DNA from: Pseudomonas sp. JAI120 | GTDB lineage: Bacteria; Pseudomonadota; Gammaproteobacteria; Pseudomonadales; Pseudomonadaceae | Reading direction: 5' to 3' | Length of the DNA stretch: 64,000 nt | Assembly (NCBI RefSeq): GCF_014207255.1 | Contig: NZ_JACHCZ010000008.1 | Span: 1-64,000, forward strand | Shown here: positions 42,798 through 51,851 of the stretch, piece after piece | How positions within the stretch are numbered: the first letter of the stretch is position 1 | Layout: the number at the start of each line of letters is the position of its first letter | Program-made: the position numbers and the translations under genes | Notes under the pieces: model-generated | What the model was told of the DNA's origin: nothing | Databases searched by the model: none | The model's input: the letters and a program-made list of their open reading frames with translations, nothing else

Positions 42798-43190
42798 ATG
42801 GAAAAGTTGCAGAAAACCGTTGAAGAATGGAAGGCAATGCTCGATCCAGAGCAGTACAACGTGTGCCGCCTCAAGGGCACCGAGCGTCCTTTCAGCGGTA
42901 AGTACAATGAGACCAAGACTGAGGGTGTGTATCACTGCATCTGCTGCAATGAGCCGCTGTTCGATTCGACCACCAAGTTTGATTCCGGCTGCGGCTGGCC
43001 CAGCTTCTACGCGCCGATCGCCGACAGCGCGATGATCGAGATCCGTGACGTCAGCCACGGCATGATCCGCACCGAAGTGACCTGCGCCAAATGCGATGCG
43101 CACCTCGGGCATGTGTTCCCGGACGGTCCGCCGCCGACGGGGCTGCGTTATTGCATCAACTCGGTGTGCCTGGACCTTGTACCCCGTTAA
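42798..43190 (+). CDS. msrB: Peptide-methionine (R)-S-oxide reductase
   Basis: A 131-residue enzyme that reduces Met-R-sulfoxide in proteins. Two zinc CxxC pairs (CICCNEPLF and CAKCDAHLGH), the SGCGWPSFY substrate loop, and the catalytic Cys in RYCINSVCLDL are all present. GAGGTG precedes the ATG at 42798; the longer frame from 42687 lacks support. The next gene downstream on the same strand is glutathione peroxidase, separated by an REP doublet. Confidence 0.97.
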   Translation: MEKLQKTVEEWKAMLDPEQYNVCRLKGTERPFSGKYNETKTEGVYHCICCNEPLFDSTTKFDSGCGWPSFYAPIADSAMIEIRDVSHGMIRTEVTCAKCDAHLGHVFPDGPPPTGLRYCINSVCLDLVPR

Positions 43191-43209
43191 CTCGACTGAC
43201 GGCGGGCCT

Positions 43210-43317
43210 CTGTAGGAGCGAGCCTGCTCGCGAAAGTCGTCAACGATTACGCGGGCATTCTGGTTCCGCGCGGTGTCCTTGAGTTTTTCGCGAGCAAGCC
43301 CGCTCCTACAGAGTGTT
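43210..43317. repeat. REP doublet between msrB and gpx
   Basis: TGTAGGAGCGAGCCTGCTCGCGAAA at the left and the inverse TTCGCGAGCAAGCCCGCTCCTACAG at the right, about 55 bases apart. It is a third REP type in this window (GAGCGAGCTTGCTCGCGAA family). Confidence 0.85.
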
Positions 43318-43339
43318 GATGGGATGCCATCAGTCTGGT

Positions 43340-43365
43340 CAATTAAATTGCACACAATTGAATTG
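43340..43365. promoter_or_regulatory. Tandem OspR/OhrR-type operator boxes upstream of gpx
   Basis: CAATTAAATTG at 43340-43350 and CAATTGAATTG at 43355-43365: each a perfect CAATT-N-AATTG palindrome, 15 bases apart. The core matches the TACAATTnAATTGTA-like consensus described for OhrR regulators. The second box adjoins a TACTAT -10-like sequence at 43368-43373, so binding should block transcription. Confidence 0.6.
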
Positions 43366-43408
43366 CCTACTATGTTTCACCTTCTTCCCCCTTTATCGAG
43401 GCACTGCC

Positions 43409-43894
43409 ATGAGCAACAACCTGCTGAGTATCCCTTGCACCACCATCAAGGGTGAGCAAAAGACCTTGGCGGATTTCGCCGGCAAGGCCGTCCTCGTGGT
43501 CAACACCGCCAGCAAATGCGGCTTCACCCCGCAGTACAAGGGCCTGGAGCAACTTTGGCAGCAGTACAGGGACCAGGGCCTGGTGGTGCTGGGCTTCCCT
43601 TGCAACCAGTTCGGCAAGCAGGAGCCCGGTGACGAAGGTGCGATTTCCGAATTCTGCGAGCTGAACTTCGGTGTCAGCTTCCCGTTGTTCAAGAAGATCG
43701 ACGTCAATGGCAGTGATGCCCATCCACTGTTCGTGCAACTGAAAAAACAGGCGCCCGGACTGCTGGGCTCCAAAGGCATCAAGTGGAACTTCACCAAGTT
43801 CCTCATCGGCCGCGACGGCCAGGTGGTCAAGCGCTTCGGTCCTGCCACCAAGCCGCAGGACTTGACCCAAGAGATCGAAGCCTTGCTCAAATGA
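43409..43894 (+). CDS. gpx: Glutathione peroxidase family thiol peroxidase
   Basis: A 161-residue cysteine-type glutathione peroxidase, the BtuE/Gpx group. The peroxidatic Cys37 is in VNTASKCGFTPQYKGLEQL. The catalytic Gln is in FPCNQFGKQEPG, where a second Cys is a possible resolving residue, and the Trp is in WNFTKFLI. The ATG at 43409 follows ATCGAGGCACTGCC. Its stop overlaps ospR's start by four bases (ATGA), so repressor and peroxidase are co-translated. I recall the P. aeruginosa homologue (PA2826) being controlled by OspR. Confidence 0.95.
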   Translation: MSNNLLSIPCTTIKGEQKTLADFAGKAVLVVNTASKCGFTPQYKGLEQLWQQYRDQGLVVLGFPCNQFGKQEPGDEGAISEFCELNFGVSFPLFKKIDVNGSDAHPLFVQLKKQAPGLLGSKGIKWNFTKFLIGRDGQVVKRFGPATKPQDLTQEIEALLK

Positions 43895-44382
43895 CCGACC
43901 TGCCCAGCGTGTCCCTGGCCCTGAACAACCAGCTGTGTTTCAAGCTCTACGCAGCGTCACGCGCTGTCACCCGCGCCTACAAGCCGATGCTCGACCAGTT
44001 GGGCCTGACCTACCCGCAATATGTGGTGATGCTGGTGTTATGGGAGTGGCACGCCACGCCTGCGCTGCAGCCGACGGTCAAGGCCTTGGGTGAACGCCTG
44101 ATGCTCGACTCGGGCACGCTGACGCCGCTGCTCAAGCGCCTTGAGCAGCTTGAGTTAGTGAAGCGCCGGCGCAGTGCCAGGGATGAGCGTGAAGTGCATT
44201 TGAGCCTGAGCGCGGCCGGTGTGCAGCTGCGGGACCAGGCCCATGGTTTGAAGACCCGCTTGTTGTGTGATCGCGGCATCGACCTGAATCAAGCCGATGC
44301 CTTGCGCGATGGCCTCGACCAGTTGCTTGCGCAGCTTAAAGACTTGTCGTCCCAGGCACCCACAAGTCCAGCAGCGCATTGA
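43891..44382 (+). CDS. ospR: MarR-family oxidative stress regulator OspR
   Basis: A 163-residue OhrR paralogue. The sensing Cys16 is in LALNNQLCFKLYAASRAV, followed by the winged HTH (ALGERLMLDSGTLTPLLKRLEQLELVKRRRSARDEREVHL). A later Cys in KTRLLCDRGIDL may be the redox partner. Gene order gpx-ospR-sagS matches P. aeruginosa as I recall it. Its start at 43891 is coupled to gpx. The last 47 bases overlap the 3' end of sagS on the opposite strand. Confidence 0.9.
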   Translation: MTDLPSVSLALNNQLCFKLYAASRAVTRAYKPMLDQLGLTYPQYVVMLVLWEWHATPALQPTVKALGERLMLDSGTLTPLLKRLEQLELVKRRRSARDEREVHLSLSAAGVQLRDQAHGLKTRLLCDRGIDLNQADALRDGLDQLLAQLKDLSSQAPTSPAAH

Positions 44383-46645
44383 GTTCTTCGCGGCGGAACG
44401 GCTTGGCCAGGTAGTCATTCATCCCCGCCGCACGGCAGCGCTCGCGTTCTTCGGACAGGGCGTTGGCGGTCAATGCGACAATCGGCAGGTCCGGCCAGCG
44501 CCCGCTGCGACGAATCTGCCGGCTGGCCTCATAGCCATCCATCACCGGCATGTTGCAGTCCATCAGCACCATATCGAAGCGCTGTTCTTCAAGAAACTTG
44601 AGTGCTTCGCCACCATGGGCGGCGACAATCACTTCGCAGCCCAGCTTGCTGAGCATACCCTTGGCCACCAGTTGGTTGACCGGGTTGTCCTCCACCAGCA
44701 GGATGCGCGCCCGATGTGCGAGTGGCGCGGCATCCGGTTGGATTGGGTCAGGCATCAGATGTGCGTCGGTGCGTAAGTTGCGGTGCAGGATCTGGTACAG
44801 CGCGTTGCGGCTCAAGGGGCGCGCCTGTTGGTGCAGCGGCGCGAGCGCTGCCACTTCTTCGCTGGGCATGAAATTGCCATAGGCGGTCACCAGCAGGATG
44901 GGCGTGGTAATGCCCGGTCGTATGCGGAACAGGCATTCCGGGCAGTCGGTAATCAGCAGGTCAGGCGTTTGCCCGCTCAAGTCGTCTTCCATGGTGAAAC
45001 AACGGGGGGCCAGTCCCCAGCTGGGCAGCAGGGTCGTGAGCAACTCTGTCAGGCCGCTGCCGGCGTTGGTGATGGCGATGACCTCACCTTTGAGCGGCGG
45101 TGGCTGCAAGGCGGGCAAGTGGGCAGGCAGTGGCAGGTCGGCGCAGAACTGGCTGCCAAAGCCCACTTCCGAGCTGATACTCAAACGCCCCTTCATCGCT
45201 TCGCACAGGTTGTGCGTCAGCGCCAGGCCCAGGCCCGTCCCACCAAACTGGCGAGTGATACCTGCGCCTGCCTGGGTGAACGGTTGGAAGATTTTCACCT
45301 GGGCCTCCTGCGCAATGCCGATGCCGGTATCGCAGACTTCAATGCGCACCCCGCCGTCGTGGGTACGCAGGCGCACATCAACCCGACCAAAGCGCGTGAA
45401 CTTCAGGGCGTTGGAGAGTAGGTTGCTGACAATCTGCCGCACACGGGTCGGGTCACCCAGCACCTGGGCCGGGAACTGCGGGTCGATCAGGCAGCTCAGT
45501 TCCACGCTCGGTGCGGCGTTCTGCGATAACAGGTTGGCGGTGTCTTCCACCAGTGCGCCCAAGTCGAACGGGATGCGCTCCAGCTCCAACTGGCCGGCGT
45601 CGAACTTGGACAGGTCGAGAATATCGTTGAGTAACTCCACCAGCACTTTGCCGGAGTCATGGGCGATAGACAGTTGCTGGCGTTGCTCGGCGTTCAACGG
45701 ACTGTCCAGCGACAGCGCGATCATGCCCAGCAGGCCGTTGAGCGGGGTGCGGATTTCGTGGCTCATATTCGCCAGAAATGCCGCCCGGGCCTGGGCCATG
45801 CCCAATGCCTTCATCTTCGCCGCTTCCAGTTCATCGTTGGACTGGGTCAGTCGCTGGTTGCTGGCCTTGAGTTCAAGGGTGCGCGCGGAAACGATGTCTT
45901 CCAGTTGCCCCAAGTATTCAGTCAGCCGGTCTTCGGCGTGGCGGCGCTGCTGGATTTCGGTTTCCATGTTTTCGAATTGCTGGTTGGCGACGTTTACCAG
46001 CACGCCGATTTCATCGTGCTCATGCCCTGGCGGGCAGTCCAGGCGTGCCTGATTGCGTGTGCTCAGCTCACGAATAATGCGCACCAGTGGCTGGGTCAGC
46101 ATCACGTAGAACAGGCCCAGCAAAATCCCGGTCAGCAGCAGGCTGCGCACGAACCCGTTGAGCAGGGTGATCTCAGCGCGGCGTAGGAACCGGCTACCAA
46201 AGGCGTAGGTGTCGACGTCCAGACGCAGTACACCAAGTGACTCATTGGGCATGTGGCCCAGGAACAGTTTGTCTTCGAACTGACGGTTGGCGCCAAACAT
46301 AAAGTCACTGATAGGCCGGTAGGTACTTTCCTTGCGTGGTCGGTCGACATCGGCCAGTACCACGCCGTTGTTGTCGATCAACTGCGCGCGAATGATGGCG
46401 GGGGAGTGCAGCAGGCCCAGGGTCAGTTCCTGGGCCAGTTCGGCATCGATGTTGTAGGCGATACGTGACGCGGGGTTATGGCTGATTTCGATCAGCGAAC
46501 GTATTTCGCGGTTGATGGATGCGTCTTCGCTGGCATAATCAATGCCGATTTGGATCAGGCTGAGTAAGGTTCCCAAGACGAAACCGACCAGCACAGTCAA
46601 TCTGGCTTGTTTATAAGACAAGCGGTGGGCGAACTTGATATCCAT
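44336..46645 (-). CDS. sagS: Hybrid sensor histidine kinase SagS
   Basis: A 769-residue hybrid kinase. It has a membrane helix (about residues 15-33), a periplasmic sensor region (about 40-170), a second helix near 175-190, a HAMP-like region and coiled coil, HisKA with the phospho-His in NMSHEIRTPLNG (about residue 295), HATPase with GTGLGLAL, a degenerate receiver-like segment (TPDLLITDCPE, near 545), and a true receiver with phospho-Asp about 696 in MVLMDCNMPVMDG. In P. aeruginosa SagS works through HptB and influences surface attachment and biofilm tolerance. Start 46645 is ATG; a GTG at 46702 would add 19 residues. Confidence 0.88.
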   Translation of the reverse strand: MDIKFAHRLSYKQARLTVLVGFVLGTLLSLIQIGIDYASEDASINREIRSLIEISHNPASRIAYNIDAELAQELTLGLLHSPAIIRAQLIDNNGVVLADVDRPRKESTYRPISDFMFGANRQFEDKLFLGHMPNESLGVLRLDVDTYAFGSRFLRRAEITLLNGFVRSLLLTGILLGLFYVMLTQPLVRIIRELSTRNQARLDCPPGHEHDEIGVLVNVANQQFENMETEIQQRRHAEDRLTEYLGQLEDIVSARTLELKASNQRLTQSNDELEAAKMKALGMAQARAAFLANMSHEIRTPLNGLLGMIALSLDSPLNAEQRQQLSIAHDSGKVLVELLNDILDLSKFDAGQLELERIPFDLGALVEDTANLLSQNAAPSVELSCLIDPQFPAQVLGDPTRVRQIVSNLLSNALKFTRFGRVDVRLRTHDGGVRIEVCDTGIGIAQEAQVKIFQPFTQAGAGITRQFGGTGLGLALTHNLCEAMKGRLSISSEVGFGSQFCADLPLPAHLPALQPPPLKGEVIAITNAGSGLTELLTTLLPSWGLAPRCFTMEDDLSGQTPDLLITDCPECLFRIRPGITTPILLVTAYGNFMPSEEVAALAPLHQQARPLSRNALYQILHRNLRTDAHLMPDPIQPDAAPLAHRARILLVEDNPVNQLVAKGMLSKLGCEVIVAAHGGEALKFLEEQRFDMVLMDCNMPVMDGYEASRQIRRSGRWPDLPIVALTANALSEERERCRAAGMNDYLAKPFRREELNALLDLWVPGTTSL

Positions 46646-46808
46646 TGAGTGTTGAACCACTTCACGTTTCCCTTCGCCCGGCAAGCATAGCTGAACATCC
46701 ACAAGCTAAGGCTTGCCCGGCATGAATCGTTTTTTACGCAGCCCCAAGCGGTCTGTCGCAGGGTTGCCAATACGCCATCTTTTGCAAGAACTTGCCAGAG
46801 GAATAATC

Positions 46809-47699
46809 GTGGATTCTCGATTGAGTGCCTTTCTAGAGCGAGCCGATGCAGTGCTCGCTCGCCTGGAACCCTTGTTGCCCGCGCCACGCCAAACCATCGA
46901 CTGGAATCAGTGCCTGGCCGCCCGTTGGCAACGTGAGGGCCGCAGTGGTTTCCTGTTGCCGCTGGACGTGAGCCTGGACATGCGCCTGTCCGACCTGATC
47001 GGCGTAGACAAGCAACGTGAAACCCTTGCGCGTAACACCCAGCAGTTTCTGGATGGCCTGCCTGCCAACCATGCGTTGCTGTGGGGGTCGCGGGGCACCG
47101 GTAAATCGTCCATGGTCCGCGCTTTGCTCGCCCAGCACGCCAAGGCCGGTTTGCGCCTGATCGAAATCGAGCGTGACCATCTGGCCGATCTGCCGCGCGT
47201 GGTTGAGCAACTGCTCAAGTTGCCGCAACGTTTCATCCTGTTCTGCGACGACTTGTCGTTCGAGGCCGGCGAAGGTGACTATAGGGTACTCAAGAGCGTG
47301 CTGGACGGCTCCCTGGAGCAGGCGCCTGAAAACGTGCTGTTGTATGCCACGTCCAACCGCCGCCATCTGGTGCCGGAAAACCAGAGCGACAACGATAACT
47401 GGAAGCGCGTGGACGGTGAGTTGCACCCGAGCGAGGCGGTGGAAGACAAGATTGCCCTGTCCGACCGCTTTGGCTTGTGGCTATCGTTCTACCCGTTCAC
47501 CCAGGAACATTTCCTGGACGTGGTCGAGCACTGGATCGGTGAGCTGGCGAAAAAGGCGGGTTTGCAGTGGCAGCGCGATGAGGCCCTCGATATTCTCGCC
47601 GTGCGCTGGGCTACCGGGCGCGGCAACCGCAACGGTCGCTGCGCGTATCAATTCGCCCGTTACTGGGTGGGTCTCAAATTGCTGGAGCGTCAACCATGA
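46809..47699 (+). CDS. AAA ATPase, DUF815 family
   Basis: A 296-residue P-loop ATPase. Walker A is WGSRGTGKSS, Walker B is RFILFCDDLSFE, and an ATSNRRHL sensor segment follows, as in AAA+ proteins. DUF815 members have no known role. The start is GTG at 46809 with GAGG upstream; the frame continues to 46713 without a ribosome-binding site. It overlaps the free-Met-R-SO reductase gene by four bases, so they are coupled. Confidence 0.88.
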   Translation: MDSRLSAFLERADAVLARLEPLLPAPRQTIDWNQCLAARWQREGRSGFLLPLDVSLDMRLSDLIGVDKQRETLARNTQQFLDGLPANHALLWGSRGTGKSSMVRALLAQHAKAGLRLIEIERDHLADLPRVVEQLLKLPQRFILFCDDLSFEAGEGDYRVLKSVLDGSLEQAPENVLLYATSNRRHLVPENQSDNDNWKRVDGELHPSEAVEDKIALSDRFGLWLSFYPFTQEHFLDVVEHWIGELAKKAGLQWQRDEALDILAVRWATGRGNRNGRCAYQFARYWVGLKLLERQP

Positions 47700-48178
47700 T
47701 CGATTTACAACAAGCCGGTACCGGCCTCGGTGGCTATGCCCTGCTGAGTGCCCAGCTGGAGTCGCTGCTGGCCGATGAGCGCGATTTCATCGCCAACAGC
47801 GCCCAGTTTTCCGCTTTCCTGTTCAGCCAGCTGGATGACCTGAACTGGGCGGGCTTTTACCTCAACCGCAATGAAGAGCTGGTGCTTGGCCCGTTCCAGG
47901 GGCAGATCGCCTGTGTGCGTATTCCGTTCGGCCGTGGGGTGTGCGGCGCGGCCGCGTCCTCGCGGCAAACCCAGCGAGTAGACGATGTTCACGCATTTCC
48001 CGGGCATATCGCCTGTGACAGCGCGTCCAATAGCGAACTGGTGGTGCCACTGGTCAAGGACGGCACATTGATTGGTGTCCTTGACCTCGATAGCCCGTCG
48101 TTGGCCCGCTTTACCCCTCAGGACCAGGCCGGTATCGAACAGCTGGCGGCGATTTTCCTGCGCTTGACCGACTGCTGA
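47696..48178 (+). CDS. msrC: Free methionine-(R)-sulfoxide reductase, GAF domain
   Basis: A 160-residue GAF-fold enzyme that reduces free Met-R-SO but not the protein-bound form. Three conserved Cys residues (73, 83 and 107) have exactly the spacing of the E. coli enzyme (84, 94, 118), in QIACVRIPFGRGVCG and GHIACDSASNSE. It completes the methionine-sulfoxide repair set in this region with msrB. It is translationally coupled to the DUF815 ATPase, a partnership without known reason. Confidence 0.93.
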   Translation: MIDLQQAGTGLGGYALLSAQLESLLADERDFIANSAQFSAFLFSQLDDLNWAGFYLNRNEELVLGPFQGQIACVRIPFGRGVCGAAASSRQTQRVDDVHAFPGHIACDSASNSELVVPLVKDGTLIGVLDLDSPSLARFTPQDQAGIEQLAAIFLRLTDC

Positions 48179-48203
48179 TCAAATAGGGGGCGCGCCCCGC
48201 CCC

Positions 48204-51200
48204 TTATTGGGCATCCAGCTCGTCAAGCCGCACTTGCAGCATCCTCTCCAGCTCCAGCATCAGCTTCTCCAGGGACTTCACACTCGCTTCGATCAGGGGC
48301 CGATCATCGCCCCGGGCACAGGCCTGTTCGAGGGCTTCGCACTGCGAGGCCAGCGCACTGGCCTGAACGATGCGAGCGGCTCCCTTGATCTTGTGAGCCT
48401 GTTCGATGATGTCCTCGACGCCGGTCTGCGCAGCCATCAACGCGACCAACTCCTGGCGATCCTGGCGACTGCTGCTCAGCAACTCCTTCAGCAGCAGGCG
48501 GCACATATGTGGATCGCCACCGGTAAGGGCCTCGAAATTGCCGATGTCCAGGATCAGGCCGGTGGGCTGGGGGCTGATCTTTGCCAGTTGCCGCTCCAGC
48601 GCCGTGAGGTTGATAGGCTTGAACAGGCAGTCATCCATGCCCGCCTGTGCACAGCGTTGCTTCTCTTCTGGCTGGGCATTGGCCGTAAAACCCAGTACTA
48701 CGCAAGGCGTCAGCTGTTCGCGTTGCTCGTATTCGCGGATCGAACGGCTCAACTCGTAGCCATTCATGATCGGCATGTTGCAATCGGCGATTACCAGGTC
48801 GAAGTGCTCCTGGCGCCAGGCCTGGAAGCCGGCAGCGCCGTTCTGGGCGGCGGTGAACTGGTGGCCCAGGTAGCCGAGCTGCTGACACATCAACAGGCGA
48901 TTCGCCGGATGGTCGTCCACTACCAGCACATTGAGCACAGGCACATCTGTGGTTGCGGCAGGCTTGAGTTCGTCGACTACCTGCGCTGCCTGCAGGCGAT
49001 TCATCTTCAGGTTCACATGCACCTGGGTGCCCACCATGGGCACGCTGCTCAGGCTCAGTTGCCCGCCCATCATGGCGCACAGGCTGCGACAGATCACCAG
49101 CCCAAGGCCGGCACCGCTCCTGGCCAACTGTCCTGAGTTGTCCGCCTGGGCAAAGGGTTCGAACAGGCGCATCTGGTCGTCCCGGCTGATACCGATGCCG
49201 GTGTCCTCCACCACCAGTTTCATCTCGACCTGCTGCGGCAATTCGGTGGCTGATACTTCCACCTTGATCTTTACCTGGCCACGTTCGGTGAACTTGATGG
49301 CATTGCTGATCAGATTGGACAGCACCTGCTTGAAGCGCAGTGGGTCGATCAGGACTTCGGTGTGTTCAAGATCAGGCGTGAACTCCAGCAACAGGCTAAG
49401 GGTCTTCTGGCGTGCCAGGCCGTCGAAGACACGCACTACCGACTCGATCACCTCCCTCAGGTTCACGCGTTCCGGTGCCAGGCTGAGGCGACCGGATTCA
49501 ATCCGTGCGATGTCCAGGATGTCGCCGATCAGCTCCAGCAGATCCTTGGCCGAGTTGTAGGCAACTTCGATGGCCGGGCGATCGAGGTGGCCCTGGTCCG
49601 CCCGCTTGAGGGTCAGTTCGAGCATGCCGATCACCGCGTTCATCGGCGTGCGGATTTCGTGGCTCATGGTGGCGAGGAACGTGCTCTTGGCCCGATTGGC
49701 TTCGTCGGCTCGCTCCTTGGCGGTGCGAAGTTCGTCGAACAACTGGCGTCGTTCACTGATATCGATCCAGCCACCGATGATGCCCTGAACTTCACCGACG
49801 GAGTCGCGGTACGGCAGGATCCAGTGGTAGATCGTCAGTTTTTTTCCGCGAATATGCAGGGTGCGATCCAGGATCAGCGGGTTGCCTTCGGCCACCACGC
49901 GCTGATAGTCGGCATGGTATTGCGCCGCCTCGACTGCGAGGGCTGTGCTGATCTGGACCGCGCTTTTACCTATCACGTCTTCGCGCTTGACGTCGAACGC
50001 CTGCAAGTAACTGTCGTTGCAGGTCTGCAGCAACCCCTTGTTGTCACGTACGTAGATCGGGTGCGGGGTTTCATTGACCAGGGCGCGCATGAACTCAAAC
50101 TGATCATTGAGGGCGCGCTCGGCCATTTTCCGGTGCTTGATCTGGCGGCGCATGTACGCGTTCCAGCTCAGGGAGATCAGCAACAGCAGCCCAGTCCCGA
50201 TGATGATGCGCGCAATCAGTTGGTGATAATCACGCCAGTAGCTGTCTGAGGCGGCGGTATAGCCGCGCCAACGACTGTTGATCACGCCCAGTTCATCCGG
50301 TGCGATGCTGAGCAAAGCCTTGTCGAGAATCGAGCTGAGTTCGGTGGCGCTGCGTGATGTCGCCAGCCCGAAGGTGGCCGGCATCGTGCCAATGCTGAAG
50401 CTGATTTGAATCTTGTCCTGAAGCATCTGCGAGGACAGGAAGTAATTGGCGACCACCAGCGTATTAACTGCGCCCTCTACATGGCCTTGTACCAGCAGTT
50501 CGGCTGACTTGAATGTGTCGCCGGTTTCTACCAACTGAATCTTTGGGAAGTGCTCACGCAGGAATTTTTTCAGTGGACTGCCTTGAGTGACCGCCAGGCG
50601 CTTGCCTTCCATTTCCTCCAGACCTGTAGGTGCCTGGCCGTCCTTGCGTGTCAACATCACGTAGGAGTTTTCCAGATAGGGACGACTGAAGTTCAGTTGG
50701 GCTTCTCGCTCGACGCTGGGGATGACTGCTCCGATGATGTCCGCTTTGCCGGTCTCTACGTGCTCGATCATCGTGTTCACATCACGCCCGCGCTGGACTT
50801 CGAAGCGCAGCCCTGTGCGCAGGCGAATCAACTCCAGCAGGTCGGCCGTAATGCCGCGAAAGTTACCATCGGCGTCGAAGAAGGTCAGCGGCGCAAACGT
50901 GGGGTTCACGATCACTTTGACTACTGGGTTTTCTCTCAGCCAACGTTCTTCGCGAAGGGTCAGCTGCAGCTTTTGGTCGGTCAAGAGGATGTCGCTGCCG
51001 GCACTCCAGCGTTTGGCGATCGTTTCCCGTTCGGAGGTGGGCACGGCCCTCAGTACGGCGTCGACGATGCTCAACAGCATTCGCTGGTCCTGGGGCATTG
51101 CAAAGCTGAATCCATAGGCTTCATGTCTACCGAAGTTAGCCATGCGAATGTTTTTCAGATAACCCTTGTTGATCATGTAGTGGGTGGAAATGGTATCGCC

Positions 51201-51851
51201 GAGAAAAACGTCAGCCTGCTCGAAAGCCACTGCATTCAAGGCGTTTTGATAAGAGGGGTAGGCACGGATGATTGCCTTGGGGTACAGCTTTTCCACCTCG
51301 TGCAGTGGCAGATAGTGATAGACCAGTGCCAGCCGCATGCCGGCCAGCCCATCATTCAGGCTGCGAGTTTCGCCTTCGCGGGTCACCAGTACCGGCCGGT
51401 CCACGGCGTACGGCTCCGACAGGGTCAGGTTGGGGTTTGCCGCTTCAAAGCTGTTGGAAGAGCCCAGTAGGTCGATATCCCCCGCTTCGAGGGCACGAAT
51501 GGCGGCCTCCCGAGAGGGGTAGCGCAACACTTTTACCGGCACGTCCAGCGCCATTGCCAGCAAGCCGGCGTAGTCGGCGGTGAGTCCCTCATAGTCACGC
51601 CCGCTGGAGGTGAGGTCAAAAGGCGGGTAGTCAGGAAACGCCGCGCCCAGTACCAGTTCGCGTTTGTTCTGGAGCCATTGGCGCTGGGCCTTGTTCAGGT
51701 GGGGCTCCAGCTGCACGGAGCTCGCGCGACTCAATAGGTTGAAATGCTCCGGGCTTGCTGGAAGGGTTGCAGGTACGGCGGTGCTGAAGCACAAACCGGC
51801 ACTCAATATAATCAAATAGTCCTTTATACGCCTGGGCATCCGCTTTCTCAC
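48204..51851 (-). CDS. EvgS/RocS-like hybrid sensor kinase with two solute-binding domains and Hpt
   Basis: A 1215-residue unorthodox kinase. A signal/anchor helix is followed by two family-3 solute-binding-like periplasmic domains (about 60-285 and 295-530). A membrane helix (about 550-570), PAS domain (about 600-705), HisKA with His about 729 (MSHEIRTPMN), HATPase (GAGLGLVI), receiver with Asp about 1021 (VIADCNMPIMNGYE) and C-terminal Hpt with His about 1151 (AHKIKGAARI) complete a full phosphorelay. GTG at 51851 overlaps the response-regulator stop (GTGA); ATG 51839 is an alternative. The signal sensed is unknown. Its architecture is that of BvgS, EvgS and RocS1. Confidence 0.93.
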   Translation of the reverse strand: MRKRMPRRIKDYLIILSAGLCFSTAVPATLPASPEHFNLLSRASSVQLEPHLNKAQRQWLQNKRELVLGAAFPDYPPFDLTSSGRDYEGLTADYAGLLAMALDVPVKVLRYPSREAAIRALEAGDIDLLGSSNSFEAANPNLTLSEPYAVDRPVLVTREGETRSLNDGLAGMRLALVYHYLPLHEVEKLYPKAIIRAYPSYQNALNAVAFEQADVFLGDTISTHYMINKGYLKNIRMANFGRHEAYGFSFAMPQDQRMLLSIVDAVLRAVPTSERETIAKRWSAGSDILLTDQKLQLTLREERWLRENPVVKVIVNPTFAPLTFFDADGNFRGITADLLELIRLRTGLRFEVQRGRDVNTMIEHVETGKADIIGAVIPSVEREAQLNFSRPYLENSYVMLTRKDGQAPTGLEEMEGKRLAVTQGSPLKKFLREHFPKIQLVETGDTFKSAELLVQGHVEGAVNTLVVANYFLSSQMLQDKIQISFSIGTMPATFGLATSRSATELSSILDKALLSIAPDELGVINSRWRGYTAASDSYWRDYHQLIARIIIGTGLLLLISLSWNAYMRRQIKHRKMAERALNDQFEFMRALVNETPHPIYVRDNKGLLQTCNDSYLQAFDVKREDVIGKSAVQISTALAVEAAQYHADYQRVVAEGNPLILDRTLHIRGKKLTIYHWILPYRDSVGEVQGIIGGWIDISERRQLFDELRTAKERADEANRAKSTFLATMSHEIRTPMNAVIGMLELTLKRADQGHLDRPAIEVAYNSAKDLLELIGDILDIARIESGRLSLAPERVNLREVIESVVRVFDGLARQKTLSLLLEFTPDLEHTEVLIDPLRFKQVLSNLISNAIKFTERGQVKIKVEVSATELPQQVEMKLVVEDTGIGISRDDQMRLFEPFAQADNSGQLARSGAGLGLVICRSLCAMMGGQLSLSSVPMVGTQVHVNLKMNRLQAAQVVDELKPAATTDVPVLNVLVVDDHPANRLLMCQQLGYLGHQFTAAQNGAAGFQAWRQEHFDLVIADCNMPIMNGYELSRSIREYEQREQLTPCVVLGFTANAQPEEKQRCAQAGMDDCLFKPINLTALERQLAKISPQPTGLILDIGNFEALTGGDPHMCRLLLKELLSSSRQDRQELVALMAAQTGVEDIIEQAHKIKGAARIVQASALASQCEALEQACARGDDRPLIEASVKSLEKLMLELERMLQVRLDELDAQ

